Assembly: GCA_949361645.1 (NCBI GenBank)
Contig: OX442415.1
Location: 18,751,269 to 18,815,268 of the forward strand
DNA length: 64,000 nucleotides
Source of the DNA: Spongilla lacustris
Lineage: Eukaryota; Porifera; Demospongiae; Spongillida; Spongillidae
Reading direction: 5' to 3'
The notes beneath the pieces were generated by a model, which saw only the letters and a list, made by a program, of their open reading frames with translations, ran no database searches and was not told the DNA's origin. The stretch's first letter is position 1. Each line of letters starts with the position of its first letter. Made by a program: the position numbers and the translations under genes. This document shows, in pieces, positions 45,375-57,137 of this stretch.

Positions 45375-47717
45375 ATGGCTCCCCGCAAGAAGAAGCCAGT
45401 CGTAACTCCACAAGCTCTGAAGAAAGTAAGCAAACCTCATGGGATACCTGGGGGCCTACAACGAACGCCGTTACATGCGTTCGATAAAGCTGGAAATCAA
45501 GACATGTATGAAATTGAAGATGTAATTGCAGAGCGCCTAGAAAAGGGAGTACCAAGATATCTCATCCGATGGAAGGGTTTTGGTGCTGAAAGTGACACTT
45601 GGGAACCGATTGAACATCTCGCTGGTGCTGAAGAATATATCGCTAGATTTCGTGAGGAGCGAGAAGCATCACAGGTGCGTGCAGAAGCTGAAATTGCTGA
45701 GAAGCGTGCCAGAAAACGTGCCGAAGCCCAAAAACAGCACGAGCAATCATCAGAATGTGACGCAAGTGTTGCCGTTCCTACGCAGCCAGTGGACAAGCAC
45801 AAGAAATCATGGGTGTGGAAGTGTTTTGAGCATGTAGAAGATCCCGCTGAAAAGAAACCACAGTATAAGTGCTTGCTGATGCTCGATAACGGGAGTAAAT
45901 GTGATGCTCAGTTAACCTGGTGTGGTGGCACAACAAACATGGCAAACCATCTGCGCAGCAAACATGCCAAGTATGTGGTGGAACAAGAAATGAAAAGGCA
46001 AAGTAAAACTTTGCAGATTGATGGTGTGAAGAATACCCTCGTCATGGATGTTCTCCCCAAATTCACTACTGAGCGTCGACATGCTATTTGCCGAAAGATA
46101 GCTTATTGGTTGGTTCGTCGCAATCGGCCTCTAACCATGGTTGAACGTGACTCTGAACTTCGTGAAGTGTTCCTGGAAATAAGCAGTGGGCGATTTAATG
46201 GGTGCAGTCATCATGAGATACAAAAACACATACTGCAAATGGTTGCTGTGGCTACGGAGAATTTGAAGCTTCGAATTGCTGATGTAATTGGTGAAGGTCT
46301 TCGTCTGGCTCTAGTTGCTGATTTGTGGTCTCAAGGTACCGACTGTGCGTTGCTTGGTGTGTATCTATACTGGATCGATAAGGACTTTGTACTCCAGGAG
46401 GTACTTGCAGGGGCTGTACCCTTCAACAATGCACGACATACAGCTGAAAACATTCGTGCAGAAGCGCAAAAACTTCTTCACTCCCTCAACATAAGCCTGG
46501 ATGATGTGTTTGCAAGGGTCTGTGACAGGGGATCTAACATGAAGAAAGCATTGAGTTCCCTTGAAGGCCTGTTCTGCAGTGCTCATACTTTGGAGCGATC
46601 TGTCCTTAAATTCACTGATGCACCAGGTGTGAAGGAGACGATTGCAAAGACGAAAGGGATCACTCGCTTCTTCCATCACTCACCCCTGGCCATGTCAGAG
46701 ATGTTGAAGATACAAGGTACTAACAACCCTGGCAAGGAAACACATAAACCACCGAGTACCGGAAATGCTACACGCTGGCACTTTACTCATGATGCCACAG
46801 ACTGGTATCGGCAGCATCAACAAACAATACAAATGTTTGATATAACACAGTGGGGAGGTGAGGGGTACAGGGAGTATAAACTGGATTACAGTGACTGGCA
46901 AACTATCCACCAGGCTGTAGCTGTACTAGATCCATCAGCCAAGATGACCAACATGACAGAAGGCACAAAGTATCCTACCTTACCTCTTGTTCTGCCCATG
47001 ATAACCCGTGTAATTCAGCATGCCGAGAAGCCTACACTGAACAAGCCTTGGGATAAGATGAGTTCATTTGGTGTCCTGACACAGCACATACAAGTAGCTA
47101 GAAGGGGATTTATTGAAGATCTTCGCTCAAGATGGATTGACAACCTGCCTTGTGAAGTGCGGAGCCTTCTTATCACTTCTACCTTCTTAGACCCACGTTT
47201 CAAATCCTTCGAATTTCCGTGGCACGGAGGGAGGACAGCAGGATTGAGGGTACTGCGAGAGAAGTGGTGTGCATGGAAGGGTACGGAAGGTGGTACTTCA
47301 ACTAGTGTTGTGCACAAGATAGCAGAGGCAAAAAATGACGACTGTTTGAGTGCCTTTTTCGATGAGAGTGTTGATGAGGAAGATAATGCTGAGGCAACCC
47401 TGAATGATACTGATGGTGATCTCGGACGAAGCCAAATCCAGGATGAACTAGAGATGTATCTTCAGACCAAAGATGCACCAAAACAGACCGAGATACTAGG
47501 TTGGTGGAAGGAGAAAACCATTTGGCCCAAGCTACAGTTAATGGCGCGACAGTATCTCGCTGTGCCTGCTACCTCAGCTGGAGTGGAGCGCCTATTTAGC
47601 AAGGCTACTCTAGTGTATGATGATCTGGCACAAGCAATGAAGGAGGAAACGCTAGGCTATGCTTTGTTTGCCTCCTATAACTATTCACCTGCCCTGTATG
47701 AAGGGTTCGTGGAGTAA
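45375..47717 (+). CDS. Chromodomain-BED-hAT transposase, 780 aa, intact
   Basis: The frame is open from 45294, but MAPRKKKPVV at 45375 is the likely start because the 27 upstream residues are hydrophobic and unlike the rest. Residues 44-97 form a chromodomain: MYEIEDVI (Tyr45), YLIRWKGF (Trp66, Phe69) and DTWEP, so the three aromatic positions that bind methyl-lysine are present. Residues 95-125 are a charged helix. Residues 146-200 are a BED-type finger (Cys166, Cys176, His192, His197). The hAT catalytic core has VADLW (Asp316), VCDRGSNMKKAL (Asp384), CSAHTLERSV (C-x-x-H) and PATSAGVERLFSKA (Glu738) in the C-terminal dimerisation region. All expected acidic residues are kept and no stop interrupts the frame, so it may be recently active. 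Alternatively it is a domesticated gene, but the flanking inverted ends argue for a transposon. A fused chromodomain suggests targeting to methylated-histone chromatin, which is inference. Confidence 0.9.
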   Translation: MAPRKKKPVVTPQALKKVSKPHGIPGGLQRTPLHAFDKAGNQDMYEIEDVIAERLEKGVPRYLIRWKGFGAESDTWEPIEHLAGAEEYIARFREEREASQVRAEAEIAEKRARKRAEAQKQHEQSSECDASVAVPTQPVDKHKKSWVWKCFEHVEDPAEKKPQYKCLLMLDNGSKCDAQLTWCGGTTNMANHLRSKHAKYVVEQEMKRQSKTLQIDGVKNTLVMDVLPKFTTERRHAICRKIAYWLVRRNRPLTMVERDSELREVFLEISSGRFNGCSHHEIQKHILQMVAVATENLKLRIADVIGEGLRLALVADLWSQGTDCALLGVYLYWIDKDFVLQEVLAGAVPFNNARHTAENIRAEAQKLLHSLNISLDDVFARVCDRGSNMKKALSSLEGLFCSAHTLERSVLKFTDAPGVKETIAKTKGITRFFHHSPLAMSEMLKIQGTNNPGKETHKPPSTGNATRWHFTHDATDWYRQHQQTIQMFDITQWGGEGYREYKLDYSDWQTIHQAVAVLDPSAKMTNMTEGTKYPTLPLVLPMITRVIQHAEKPTLNKPWDKMSSFGVLTQHIQVARRGFIEDLRSRWIDNLPCEVRSLLITSTFLDPRFKSFEFPWHGGRTAGLRVLREKWCAWKGTEGGTSTSVVHKIAEAKNDDCLSAFFDESVDEEDNAEATLNDTDGDLGRSQIQDELEMYLQTKDAPKQTEILGWWKEKTIWPKLQLMARQYLAVPATSAGVERLFSKATLVYDDLAQAMKEETLGYALFASYNYSPALYEGFVE

Positions 47718-48224
47718 CATTATGCCATTGTTTTTGTTTTCATGTAGACAATTCCAATGTGCGTACTGTGTGCTGAAACGCAATGCAAGTTTATTCCAAA
47801 TTGTAGTGAACATGTAGTGTACACTAATGCATACATATGTGTCCTGCATTCGACCTATAGTGGGATTAGCTTGGGGTTATGGCTTCCGATCTCGTCCCCA
47901 CATTGCATGTATATAAATAGCAAAAACAACAATGACGTATTATATATCCCTTACCGTTTAAAGTTAGTTATAGCTCTAATTATGAAAGAATTAAAAATCA
48001 TATCCGGATGTCGGTATAAAATGGTATTCGAATAATGGGCGAATTGTCGATGCTGATGTCGAATACCTAAGTACCTCCGAATGGAGAAACATAAACCGGT
48101 TATTTCGAATAGATAAAATTCACTAATCGATTTTTCCGAGTAGCGCTAAGTTGCCATTCGAACGGATAGGTTTTTGCGAATATCCGAATAACCCGAATAA
48201 CCTGATAACCGGTTACACACCCTA

Positions 48225-49699
48225 CCTTAGATCTAGCTACACTAAATATGAGGAAAGAAAAAGTGCATTTAAAAATAAATAAATATGATTACATGAAATG
48301 AGGTTGAGCCGGTACTTGCTAGTGTTAAAATGCTAACTATACAGTATCTTCAAAACGCATTATACAGAAAGTCAAATATTGAAGAAAAAAAAGAACTCTG
48401 TTCTAAATTGCTGAGTGAAAAAAAAGATGCAGTGATTAAGTTGGTCCACACGAAAGTGGGATTTCTATATAGCAAAGTTAAAAGTAAGATCAATAAAACA
48501 CTACTATGGTTGTGTTGTCTCACCCACCAGATGAACAGCAATCAGCAAAACACAGGTCGGGTATGCATGTATGCGCGACTTTTTGTTACTCTATATCACC
48601 CATCGGCAAAACAGCTCTAGATTAGTGCATGCATATATTAAGATTTAAAGAAATAAATAGGGCCCAGACATTGCGCTGTGATCGCACCAATAGCAATAGC
48701 AGTACTTTTCATACAAATATGCATCAGCTGGACTCATGCAGCTTCGGGGGTTTTGACCTAGCTGTATATTTGGTTTCTTAATATATATTTCACTGCCATA
48801 GCCACCCCAATTTCGCCTCACCTGCCATACTGATCTCCGGAGGGAGCGTGGCCGAACCATTTCTATATAAGTAATATCTTGGCTCGCAGATCACCACTTA
48901 GTTTTGAAACGTGTTTATACATGTATATTAATGTGAAATTACTATTGCGCAAGCGCGTCGCAGGTGAAACATAATAAGGCGCCTCGTCCCCGAATGGGAC
49001 TGTGGACGAGCCGGATCATTTATTTTATTCGACACGTTCGATTGAATAGCGTTCGGACGGCACCCGGGGTGTAATTTGATTCGTGCTCCGGGTGGGGGCC
49101 CCTATTCCCCTCTCTCCTGACATACACATGTTTATAGTGTAGGTATCGAATTGCGTGAGCACCGCGGCGCGCGCTGGAATCACTACGTTATATCAGACTC
49201 ATGCATGAATTTAATGATCCAAAATGTCGACAGTATGCATAGAAAGCAATCTTACTTAATAGGTCCCTATGTTTATTATTATGATATTACGCATCATCAG
49301 CATTCATTTGGCAAACTTAATTACACAATATGCATTATATATTCATTATGCTCAAACCATAATTGTCTTGCCGTGGCTGTGTCGCCCATTCACGTCCGGA
49401 TACACCTAGAACGTACGTACGCTCATCTGCCGCAACGACACGATCCCTTCGGGGCTTGGCATGCATACATGTACATAGATCCGCCACAATGGAAAATAAT
49501 TTTCGCTTTTCGAACTGACCCGTTATGTTTGTTACACTTATTTCTGAATTTTTTTTTTTAGCTTACAGAATTGTACATGTAGTTGCTCTCATGTGCTTTA
49601 TTGAGTGATATAAGATTATTATGATGGTGTGATGCTTGTACGTTAAGACAATCCTAACCTGGCCTACAATGCATGGTGTGTGATGTGCACTGATGTGCG
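48225..49699. other. Non-coding stretch
   Basis: No gene recognised. Contains a CG-richer island around 48950-49170. Short frames lack domains. Confidence 0.4.
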
Positions 49700-49703
49700 G
49701 TGC

Positions 49704-49894
<191 letters not shown>

Positions 49895-49899
49895 TATAA

Positions 49900-52189
49900 G
49901 CAAAACATGTTATGCACTGCCATGCACTGTATCCATTCCTACTAAATTAAAGAGACCACCATCTGGATGATGCCCAAGGACAGAAGAGTACTGAGTGCCA
50001 CCTATAGTGAGCTACCCAAGGGCAAGTGCCAGAGCTGAAAAATGACAAAGCCACCCAGGTTGGTTAATTGCAATGAGAGCTGCCGTGCATAACAGAAAGG
50101 GTGAGAGCTATACCAGGGGAAAGGCAAGAACTGCCAACCTCGCCAGAGGAAATAAGTGATTGCCTGATTCTCAGTAAATTAAACGCAGTGAGATCTACTC
50201 TGGGGCTACAGGGCCTCCCAGATCAGTCGAAATTAAGGCAAGTTTCCAGAGGCCACGCCCTGTCAGTGCAAGGAGTGAGGGAATCAACCTAGGAGAGAGT
50301 GAAGCCACAAACATGAGGGAAAGAGTGAGAGGAGTTGTCTAAGGGAAAGAGCAGTGATGTGGGATAATGAGTGATGTAGTTAATAATTATATATACACTC
50401 ACTCAGCTGTGTTATTCTGTTGGTGTTTTTCGTGAGCTCATGTATTTGTAAATAAATTTAAGCTTTTCAGCATGTATATATTCAAGGACCTGCATGGGTT
50501 GTGGGGTCTGCGACGAAGGTATATGGGAATGCCGACGAGTAGCGCTAGCTGAAGCAGCGAAGAACCAGGGAACGAACTCTGAATAATGGTGTCTAAACTT
50601 TGGTGGAATAGCATTGTAATCTCAGCTGAATAGGTGCATGCATTGTAGTTTGCTCAGACTCCAGCCAACCTATACAATGCACGCAATTATGTATTATATT
50701 CCACCAAAGTCCAGACACAATTGTATAAGCATGTGGTATATGCATGCGTGGTATGTGCATGCTTGGAAACGGGAAAGAATATCATTGTTTCAATTGACAG
50801 ATTAATATACGGCAATTACATGTCGTGCATATACATGCAGGGTGATCCAAAAGTCGCGCAAAATCTTTGAATTGGCATAACTCCAGAACTGAACATGGTA
50901 AAATTATGCTGTTTAAACCAAAAATCATGCCAATCATTAGCTTAAGTTATGAATGTGTAGTTATTAAAAGTTAGTTATCGGTTTATTAAAAACATGCCAA
51001 TGCTATGATCAACATTCAGTACCACCCAGGAAGTGTGTAAAAATTAATTTTTATAACTATTAAAATTACTTATCACGTGATCTATCTTATATGTGGTTTT
51101 TGTGGGGAAACCCCTGCTGAAAGTCAAGCTATTGCAAATTAATCACCAATATCACGGTGAATCTATGCAAAGAAGCATCCAATAATCGTGCCAATGAACA
51201 GCTTACCATCTTGCGTGGTGACTAACGAAGCCAAACGTTTAAAACGGAGTTGATTAGTTTCTGTTAATTGACATTGTTAAAAGCTAACTTTGAATTATCA
51301 GACCTGTAGAGGAAGCCGTACTCTAATTGTGGAACTAACTTTTGTATTTTCTCCTCCACTGGAAACAAAGTTACAAACTGTCCAAGTTTGGCAGCGCTTA
51401 CGCATGCGCGGAATTATTGAACGAAAGTGGAACATGAATGTTTAGGTCTGCGTACGAGAGGTCTCACGTGAACACAATTGAATATTATCACATTCACGTG
51501 ATACATTGCCGCTGTGCACAACACAGCCCCACCCTCCTAAACTATGCTTCTCTTCAACATCATTGCGCGCACTTTTCATTCGCCTGCGCAAATGTGACCC
51601 ATCAGATGCATAGGCAAATATTGTAAAATCCAGTGTTATCAAAAATCCCCAAGCCGTGGCTAACGAGCCTATGCTTCACTGAGTTGTTCATAAAAAAAAA
51701 AAAAAAGCAGAGAATCTTTATTGGACGCAAATCGTACCATACCGCGACGCTCGTTTCACAGCAGTTAGCTAGCTGTACTGGTTTTAATAACAAACCGTAC
51801 TAGGTGTGCACCATTTCAATTCGAACGTCATTTCAAATAGGCCTACCTGCGCACAAAGGCGGGAGGTGAACTTAAGCAACAAGGCAGCTTAGTACAGCGC
51901 TGCAGCTACACTAGTGCATGCAGCCGCGTGGTCCAGAACGTGCTTCATCAAAGACGCTAGAGTACGTACGTACACATGCACGCGCATAGGTAAGTATGGG
52001 TTCAGAAATTATGTAGCGTATTCGTTCATGTTACAGACAGAATTCGTAGAAAGCAGGGTCGCTACGAGCAGGACACTTGTACGAACCCAAAAACAACTGG
52101 AGCAGCTTGCTCTGCAATGTCCTACCACACTAACTAAGGTTCGTGTACGTGCGTGCCGGCCTCGACAGGCCTACCTGCTGTATACGTAG
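49900..52189. other. Non-coding stretch with small repeats
   Basis: Holds the small inverted-repeat element at 50587-50717. A CAGGGTGATCCAAAAGTC end-like sequence at 50838 has no partner. No gene recognised. Confidence 0.4.
50587..50717. mobile_element. Short MITE-like element with 21-bp inverted ends
   Basis: TGTCTAAACTTTGGTGGAATA at the left is matched by the reverse complement of TGTCTGGACTTTGGTGGAATA at the right. The interior also pairs partly (GCATGCATTGTA / TACAATGCACGC). No clear target duplication. Confidence 0.65.
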
Positions 52190-55100
52190 TCACTCTGCCT
52201 CCACCTGGACTGGAAGGTCGGGGTCTCTCCGTCTCACTTGGAGAAAAGGTCTCTCTACCCGACTGGAAGAGAGGCGTCTCTCTACCTGACTGGAAAGCAG
52301 GGGTCTCTCTACCTGACTGGAAGGCCGGGGTCTCTCTACCTGACTTGAAAAGAGGGGTCTCTCTACCTGACTGGAAGGCAGGGGTCTCTCTACCTGACTG
52401 GAAAGAGAGGGGTCTCTCTACCTGACTGGAAAGAGAGGGGTCTCTCTACCTGACTGGAACTGAAGGATGATCTCTGCCTGACACAGAGAGAGGGGGGTCT
52501 CTCTATTTGACAGAGAGAGAATACTTTTTTCTGTCTCACCCAGAGAGGGGTCTCTGTACCTGACAGGAAGAGAGGGGTCTCTCTACCTGACTGGATGTTA
52601 GGGGTCTCTCTATACCTGACTGGAACTGAAGGATGATCTCTGCCTGACACAGAGAGAGGGGTCTCTCTATCTGACAGAAAGAGATCTGTCTCAGTCAGAG
52701 AGGGTTCTGTCAATCTGTCTGGAAGAGAAGGGTCTCTCTACCTGACTGGAAGAGAGGAGTCTCTCTACCTGACTGGAACTGAAGGATGATCTCTGCCTGA
52801 GGGGTCTCTTAATTTGACAGAAAGTAAATCCTTTTTCTGTCTCACTCAGAGAGGGGTCTCTCTACCTGACTGGAAGGAAAGGGTCTCTCTGTCTCACTCA
52901 GAGACGGGGGTCTCTCTACCTGACTGGAACTGAAAGGTGATCTCTGCCTGACACAGAGAGAGGGGTCTCTCTGTCTGATAGAAAGAGAATGATTGTTCTG
53001 TCTCACTCAGAGAGGGGTCTCTCTACCTGACTGGAAGGGATGGTTTCTCTGTCTCACTTGGAGATAAGAGTCACTCTACCTGACTTGAAGACACGGGTCT
53101 CTCTACCTGACTGGAAGAGAAGGGTCTCTCCGAGACAGGGGTCTCTGTACCTGACTGAAAAAGACAGGTCTCTCTACTGGACTGGATAAGTAGGGTCTCT
53201 CTACCTGACCGGAAGAGAGGGGTCTCTGTACCTGACTGGAAGTATGGGGTCTCTCTACCTGACTGGAACTGAAGGATGATCTCTGCCTGACACAGAGAGA
53301 GGGGTCTCTCTATCTGACAGAAAGAGAATGCTTTTTCTGTCTCAGTCAGAGAGGGTTCTCTCTATCTGACAGAAAGAGAATGCTCTTTCTTTCTCACTCA
53401 GATATGGTTCTGCCTATCTGTCTGGAAGAGAAGGGTCTCTCTACCTGACTGGAAGAGAGGAGTCTCTCTACCTGACTGGAACTGAAGGATGATCTCTGCC
53501 TGGCACACAGAGAGGGGTCTCTCTATTTGACAGAGAGAATGCTTTTTCTGTCTCACTCAGTGAGGGGTCTCTCTACCTGACTGGAAGAGAGGTGTCTCTG
53601 TACCTGAGTCTCTCTACCTGACTGGAACTGAAGGATGATCTCTGCCTGAGGGTTCTCTCTATTTGACAGAAAGAAAATGCTTTTTCTGTCTCACTCAGAG
53701 AGGGGTCTCTCTACCTGACTGGAAGAGAAAGGTCTCTCTGTCTCACTCAGAGACGGGGGGTCTCGCTTCTTGACTGGAACTGAAAGGTGATCTCTGCCTG
53801 ACACAGAGAGAGGGGTCTCTCTATCGGACAGAAAAAGAATGATCTTTCTGTCGCACTCAGAGAGGGGTCTTGCTACCTGACTGATAGAGAGAGATCTCTC
53901 TACCTGACTGGAAAAGAGGGGTTTCTCTACCTGACTGGAGGAGAGGGTTCTCTGTACCTGACTAGAAGAGTGGGGTCTCTCTACCTGACTGGATCTCTGC
54001 CTGAGAGGTCTCTTAATTTGACAGAAAGAAAATGCTTTTTCTGTCTCACTCAGAGAGGAGTCTCCCTACCTGACTGAAAGGGAGGGGTTTCTCCATTTCA
54101 CTTGGAGAGGAAGGTCTCTTTACCTGACTGGAAGAGAATGGTCTCTCTGTCTCACTCAGATACGGGGGTCTGTCTTCCTGACTGGAACTGAAAGGTGATC
54201 TCTGCATGACACAGAGAGAGAGGTCTCTCTGTCTGACAGAAAGAGAGTGATCTTTCTGTCTCACTCAGAGAGGGGTTTCTCTACCTGACTAGAAGAGATG
54301 GTCTCTCCGTCTCACTTGGAGATAAGAGTTACTCTACCTCACTGGAAGACAGTGGTCTCTCTACCTTACTGGAAGAGAAGGGTCTCTCAGACAGGGGTCT
54401 CTGTACCTGACTGGAAGAGAGGGATCTCTCTACCTGGCTGGAAGAGAGGAGTCTCTCCACCTGACTGGAACTGAAGGATAATCTCTGCCTGAGGGTTCTT
54501 TTAATTTGACAGAAAGAAAATGCTTTTTCTGTCTCACTCAGAGAGGGGTCTCTCTACCTGACTGGAAGGGATGGGTCTCTCCATATCACTAGGAGAGGAA
54601 GGTCTCTTTACCTGACTGGACGTAAATGGTCTCTGTCTCACTCAGAGACGGTGGTCTCTCTATCTGACTGGAACTGAAAGGTGATCTCTACCTGACTGGA
54701 ACTGAAAGGTGATCTCTGTCTGACACAGAGAGAGGGGTCTCTGTCTGACAGAAAGAAAATGCTTTTTCTGTCTCACTCAGAGAGCGGTCTCTCTACCTGA
54801 CTGGAAGTGAGGGATCTCTCTGTGTGACTCACACAGAGGAGTCTATCTGCTGCCCTGATACAGACAGGTCGGTCTCTCTACCCGACTGGAAGGGATGGTC
54901 TCTCCGTCTCACTTGGAGATAAGAGTCACTCTACCTGACAGGAAGAGATGGGTTTCACAGACAGGAGTCTCTGTACCTGACTGGAAAAGAAGGGTCTCTC
55001 TACTTGACTGGAAGAGCAGGGTCTCTCTAACTGACCGGAAGAGAGGGGTCTCTGTACCTGACTGGATGAGTGGGGTCTCTCTACCTGACTGGAACTGAAG

Positions 55101-55791
55101 GATGATCTCTGCCTGACACAGAGAGAGGGGTCTCTCTATTTGACAGAAAGAGAATGTATTTTCTGTCTCACTCTTAGAGGGGTCTCTGTACCTGACAGGA
55201 AGAGAGGGGTCTCTCTACATGACTGGAAGAAAGGGGTCTCTTTACCTGACTGGAAGAGAGGGATCTCTCTACCTGGCTGGAAGAGAGGAGTCTCTCTACC
55301 TGACTGGAACTGAAGGATAATCTCTGCCTGAGGGGTCTCTTAATTTGACAGAAAGAAGATGCTTTTTCTGTCTCACTCAGAGAGGGGTCTCTCTACCTGA
55401 CTGGAAGGGAGGGGTCTCTCCATATCACTTGGAGAGGAAGGTCTCTTTACCTGACTGGAAGTGAATGTTCTCTCTGTCTCACTCAGAGACGGTGGTCTCT
55501 CTACCTGACTGGAACTGAAAGGTGATCTCTACCTGACTGGAACTGAAAGGTGATCTCTGTCTGACACAGAGAGAGGGGTCTCTCTGTCTGACAGAAAGAA
55601 AATGCTTTTTCTGTCTCACTCAGAGAGCGGTCTCTCTACCTGACTGGAAGTGAGGGATCTCTCTGTGTCACTCACACAGAGGAGTCTATCTGCTGCCCTG
55701 ATACAGACAGGTCGGTCTCTCTACCGGACTGGAAGGGATCGTCTCTCCGTCTCACTTGGAGATAAGAGTCACTCTACCGCACTGGAAGAGA

Positions 55792-55901
55792 TGCCCTTCC
55801 CCACCGAGCCAACGTAGGAACAGGAGTCACACACGGCGTGTCTCCACCCGCCAAAGTAGACCATGCGGAAGGAAGGAACGTAGATGCGTATGATGGCGCT
55901 C
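55792..55901 (-). other. Non-satellite 110-bp coding-like insert in the forward half
   Basis: Unlike its surroundings, this block is GC-richer and non-repetitive. On the minus strand it is open and reads IRIYVPSFRMVYFGGW then HAVCDSCSYVGSVGKG. A second copy lies inverted at 62419-62530. It may be a captured exon fragment. I do not recognise its parent protein. Confidence 0.6.
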
Positions 55902-56997
55902 ACAGACAGGGGTCTCTGTACCTGACTGGAAGAGAGGGGTCTCTGTACCTGACTGGAAGAGTGGGGTCTCTCTACCTGACTGGAACTGAAGGATGATCTC
56001 TGCCTGACACAGAGAGAGGGGTCTCTCTATTTGATAGAAAAAGAATGCTTTTTCTGTCTCACTCAGAGAGGGGTCTCTCTATCTGACAGAAAGAGAATGC
56101 TCTTTCTTTCTTACTCAGATAGGGTTCTGTCTATCTGTCTGGAACAGAAGGGTCTCTCTACCTGACTGGAAGAGAGGAGTCTCTCTACCTGACTGGAACT
56201 GAAGGATAATCTCTGCCTGACACACAGAGAGGAGTCTCTCTATTTGACAGAAAGAGAATGCTTTTTCTGTCTCACTCAGAGAGGGTTCTGTCTATCTGTC
56301 TGGAAGAGAAGGGTCTCTCTACCTGACTGGAAGAGAGGAGTCTCTCTACCTGGCTGGAAGAGAGGTGTCTCTGTACCTGACTGGAAGAGAGGAGTCTCTC
56401 CTCCTGACTGGAACTGAAGGATGACCTCTGCCTGAGGGATCTCTCTATCTGACAGAAAGAAAATGCTTTTTCTGTCTCACTCAGAGAGGGGCATCTCTAC
56501 CTGACTGGAAGGGAGGGCTCTCCCCATTTTACTTGGAGTGGAAGGTCTCTCTACCTGACTGGAAGAAAGTGGTCTCTCTGTCTCACTCAGAGACGGGGGT
56601 CTTGGTCTCTCTATCTGACAGAAAGAGAATGATCTTTCTGTCTCACTCAGAGAGGGGTCTCTCTACCTGACTGGAATAGAGGGGTCTCTCTACCTTACTG
56701 GAAAAGAAGGGTCTCTCTACCTGACTGAAAGAGAGGGGTCTCTCAACCTGACGGAAAGAGAGGGGTCTCTCTACCTGACAGAAAGAGAGAGGTCTCTCTA
56801 CCTGACTGGAAGAGAGGGGTCTCTCTACCTTACTGGAATAGAAGGGTCTCTCTAACTGACTGGAAGAGAAGGCCGAAGGGTCTCTGTGTCTAACTCAGAT
56901 ACAGGGGTCTTTGTACCTGTCTGGAAAAAAGGTGTCTCCCTACTTAACTGGAATAGAGAGGTCTCTCTACAGGACTGGAAGAGAGGGATCTCTCTAT

Positions 56998-57137
56998 AGA
57001 CACAAAGACCCTTCTCGTCCAGTAAGGTAGAGAGACCCCTCTCTTCCAATGAAATAGAGAGACCCCTCTCTTCCAGTCAGGTAGAGAGACCCCTCTTTTC
57101 AAGTCAGGTCGACAGACCCCTGTATTCAAGTCAGGTA
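56998..57137 (-). repeat. Local inversion within the forward array
   Basis: About 140 bp of satellite units run in the opposite direction (AGGTAGAGAGACCCCTCTC form) and meet the forward units at a palindromic junction, AGGTATACCT, near 57137. The following sequence mirrors GGTCGACAGACC, making a small hairpin. Confidence 0.85.

Larger units (their letters stand above)
44142..48224. mobile_element. Complete chromodomain-bearing hAT transposon, about 4.08 kb
   Basis: Begins TAGGGTGTGTAACC at 44142 and ends GGTTACACACCCTA at 48224, giving 14-bp inverted ends. Flanks are CCTTAGAATCT on the left and CCTTAGATCT on the right, a near-identical pair that could be an altered target duplication (hAT elements normally make 8 bp). 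Subterminal copies of AATCGATTTTTCCGAATA lie at 44172, 44203 (degenerate), 44234 and 44265, and once at about 48125, the arrangement expected of transposase binding sites. A single uninterrupted 780-codon transposase frame lies inside. The intervening 44760-44975 is a CCCCCTGG-rich degenerate minisatellite. Confidence 0.85.

Noticed and set aside
50400..50520. Possible solo LTR end followed by a primer-site-like GGTCTGCGACGAAGG
   Set aside because: Only one suggestive phrase, with no matching LTR copy, TG...CA borders or retroelement genes nearby.
50838..50860. CAGGGTGATCCAAAAGTC as a mariner-type end
   Set aside because: No inverted partner or transposase remnant was found in the window.
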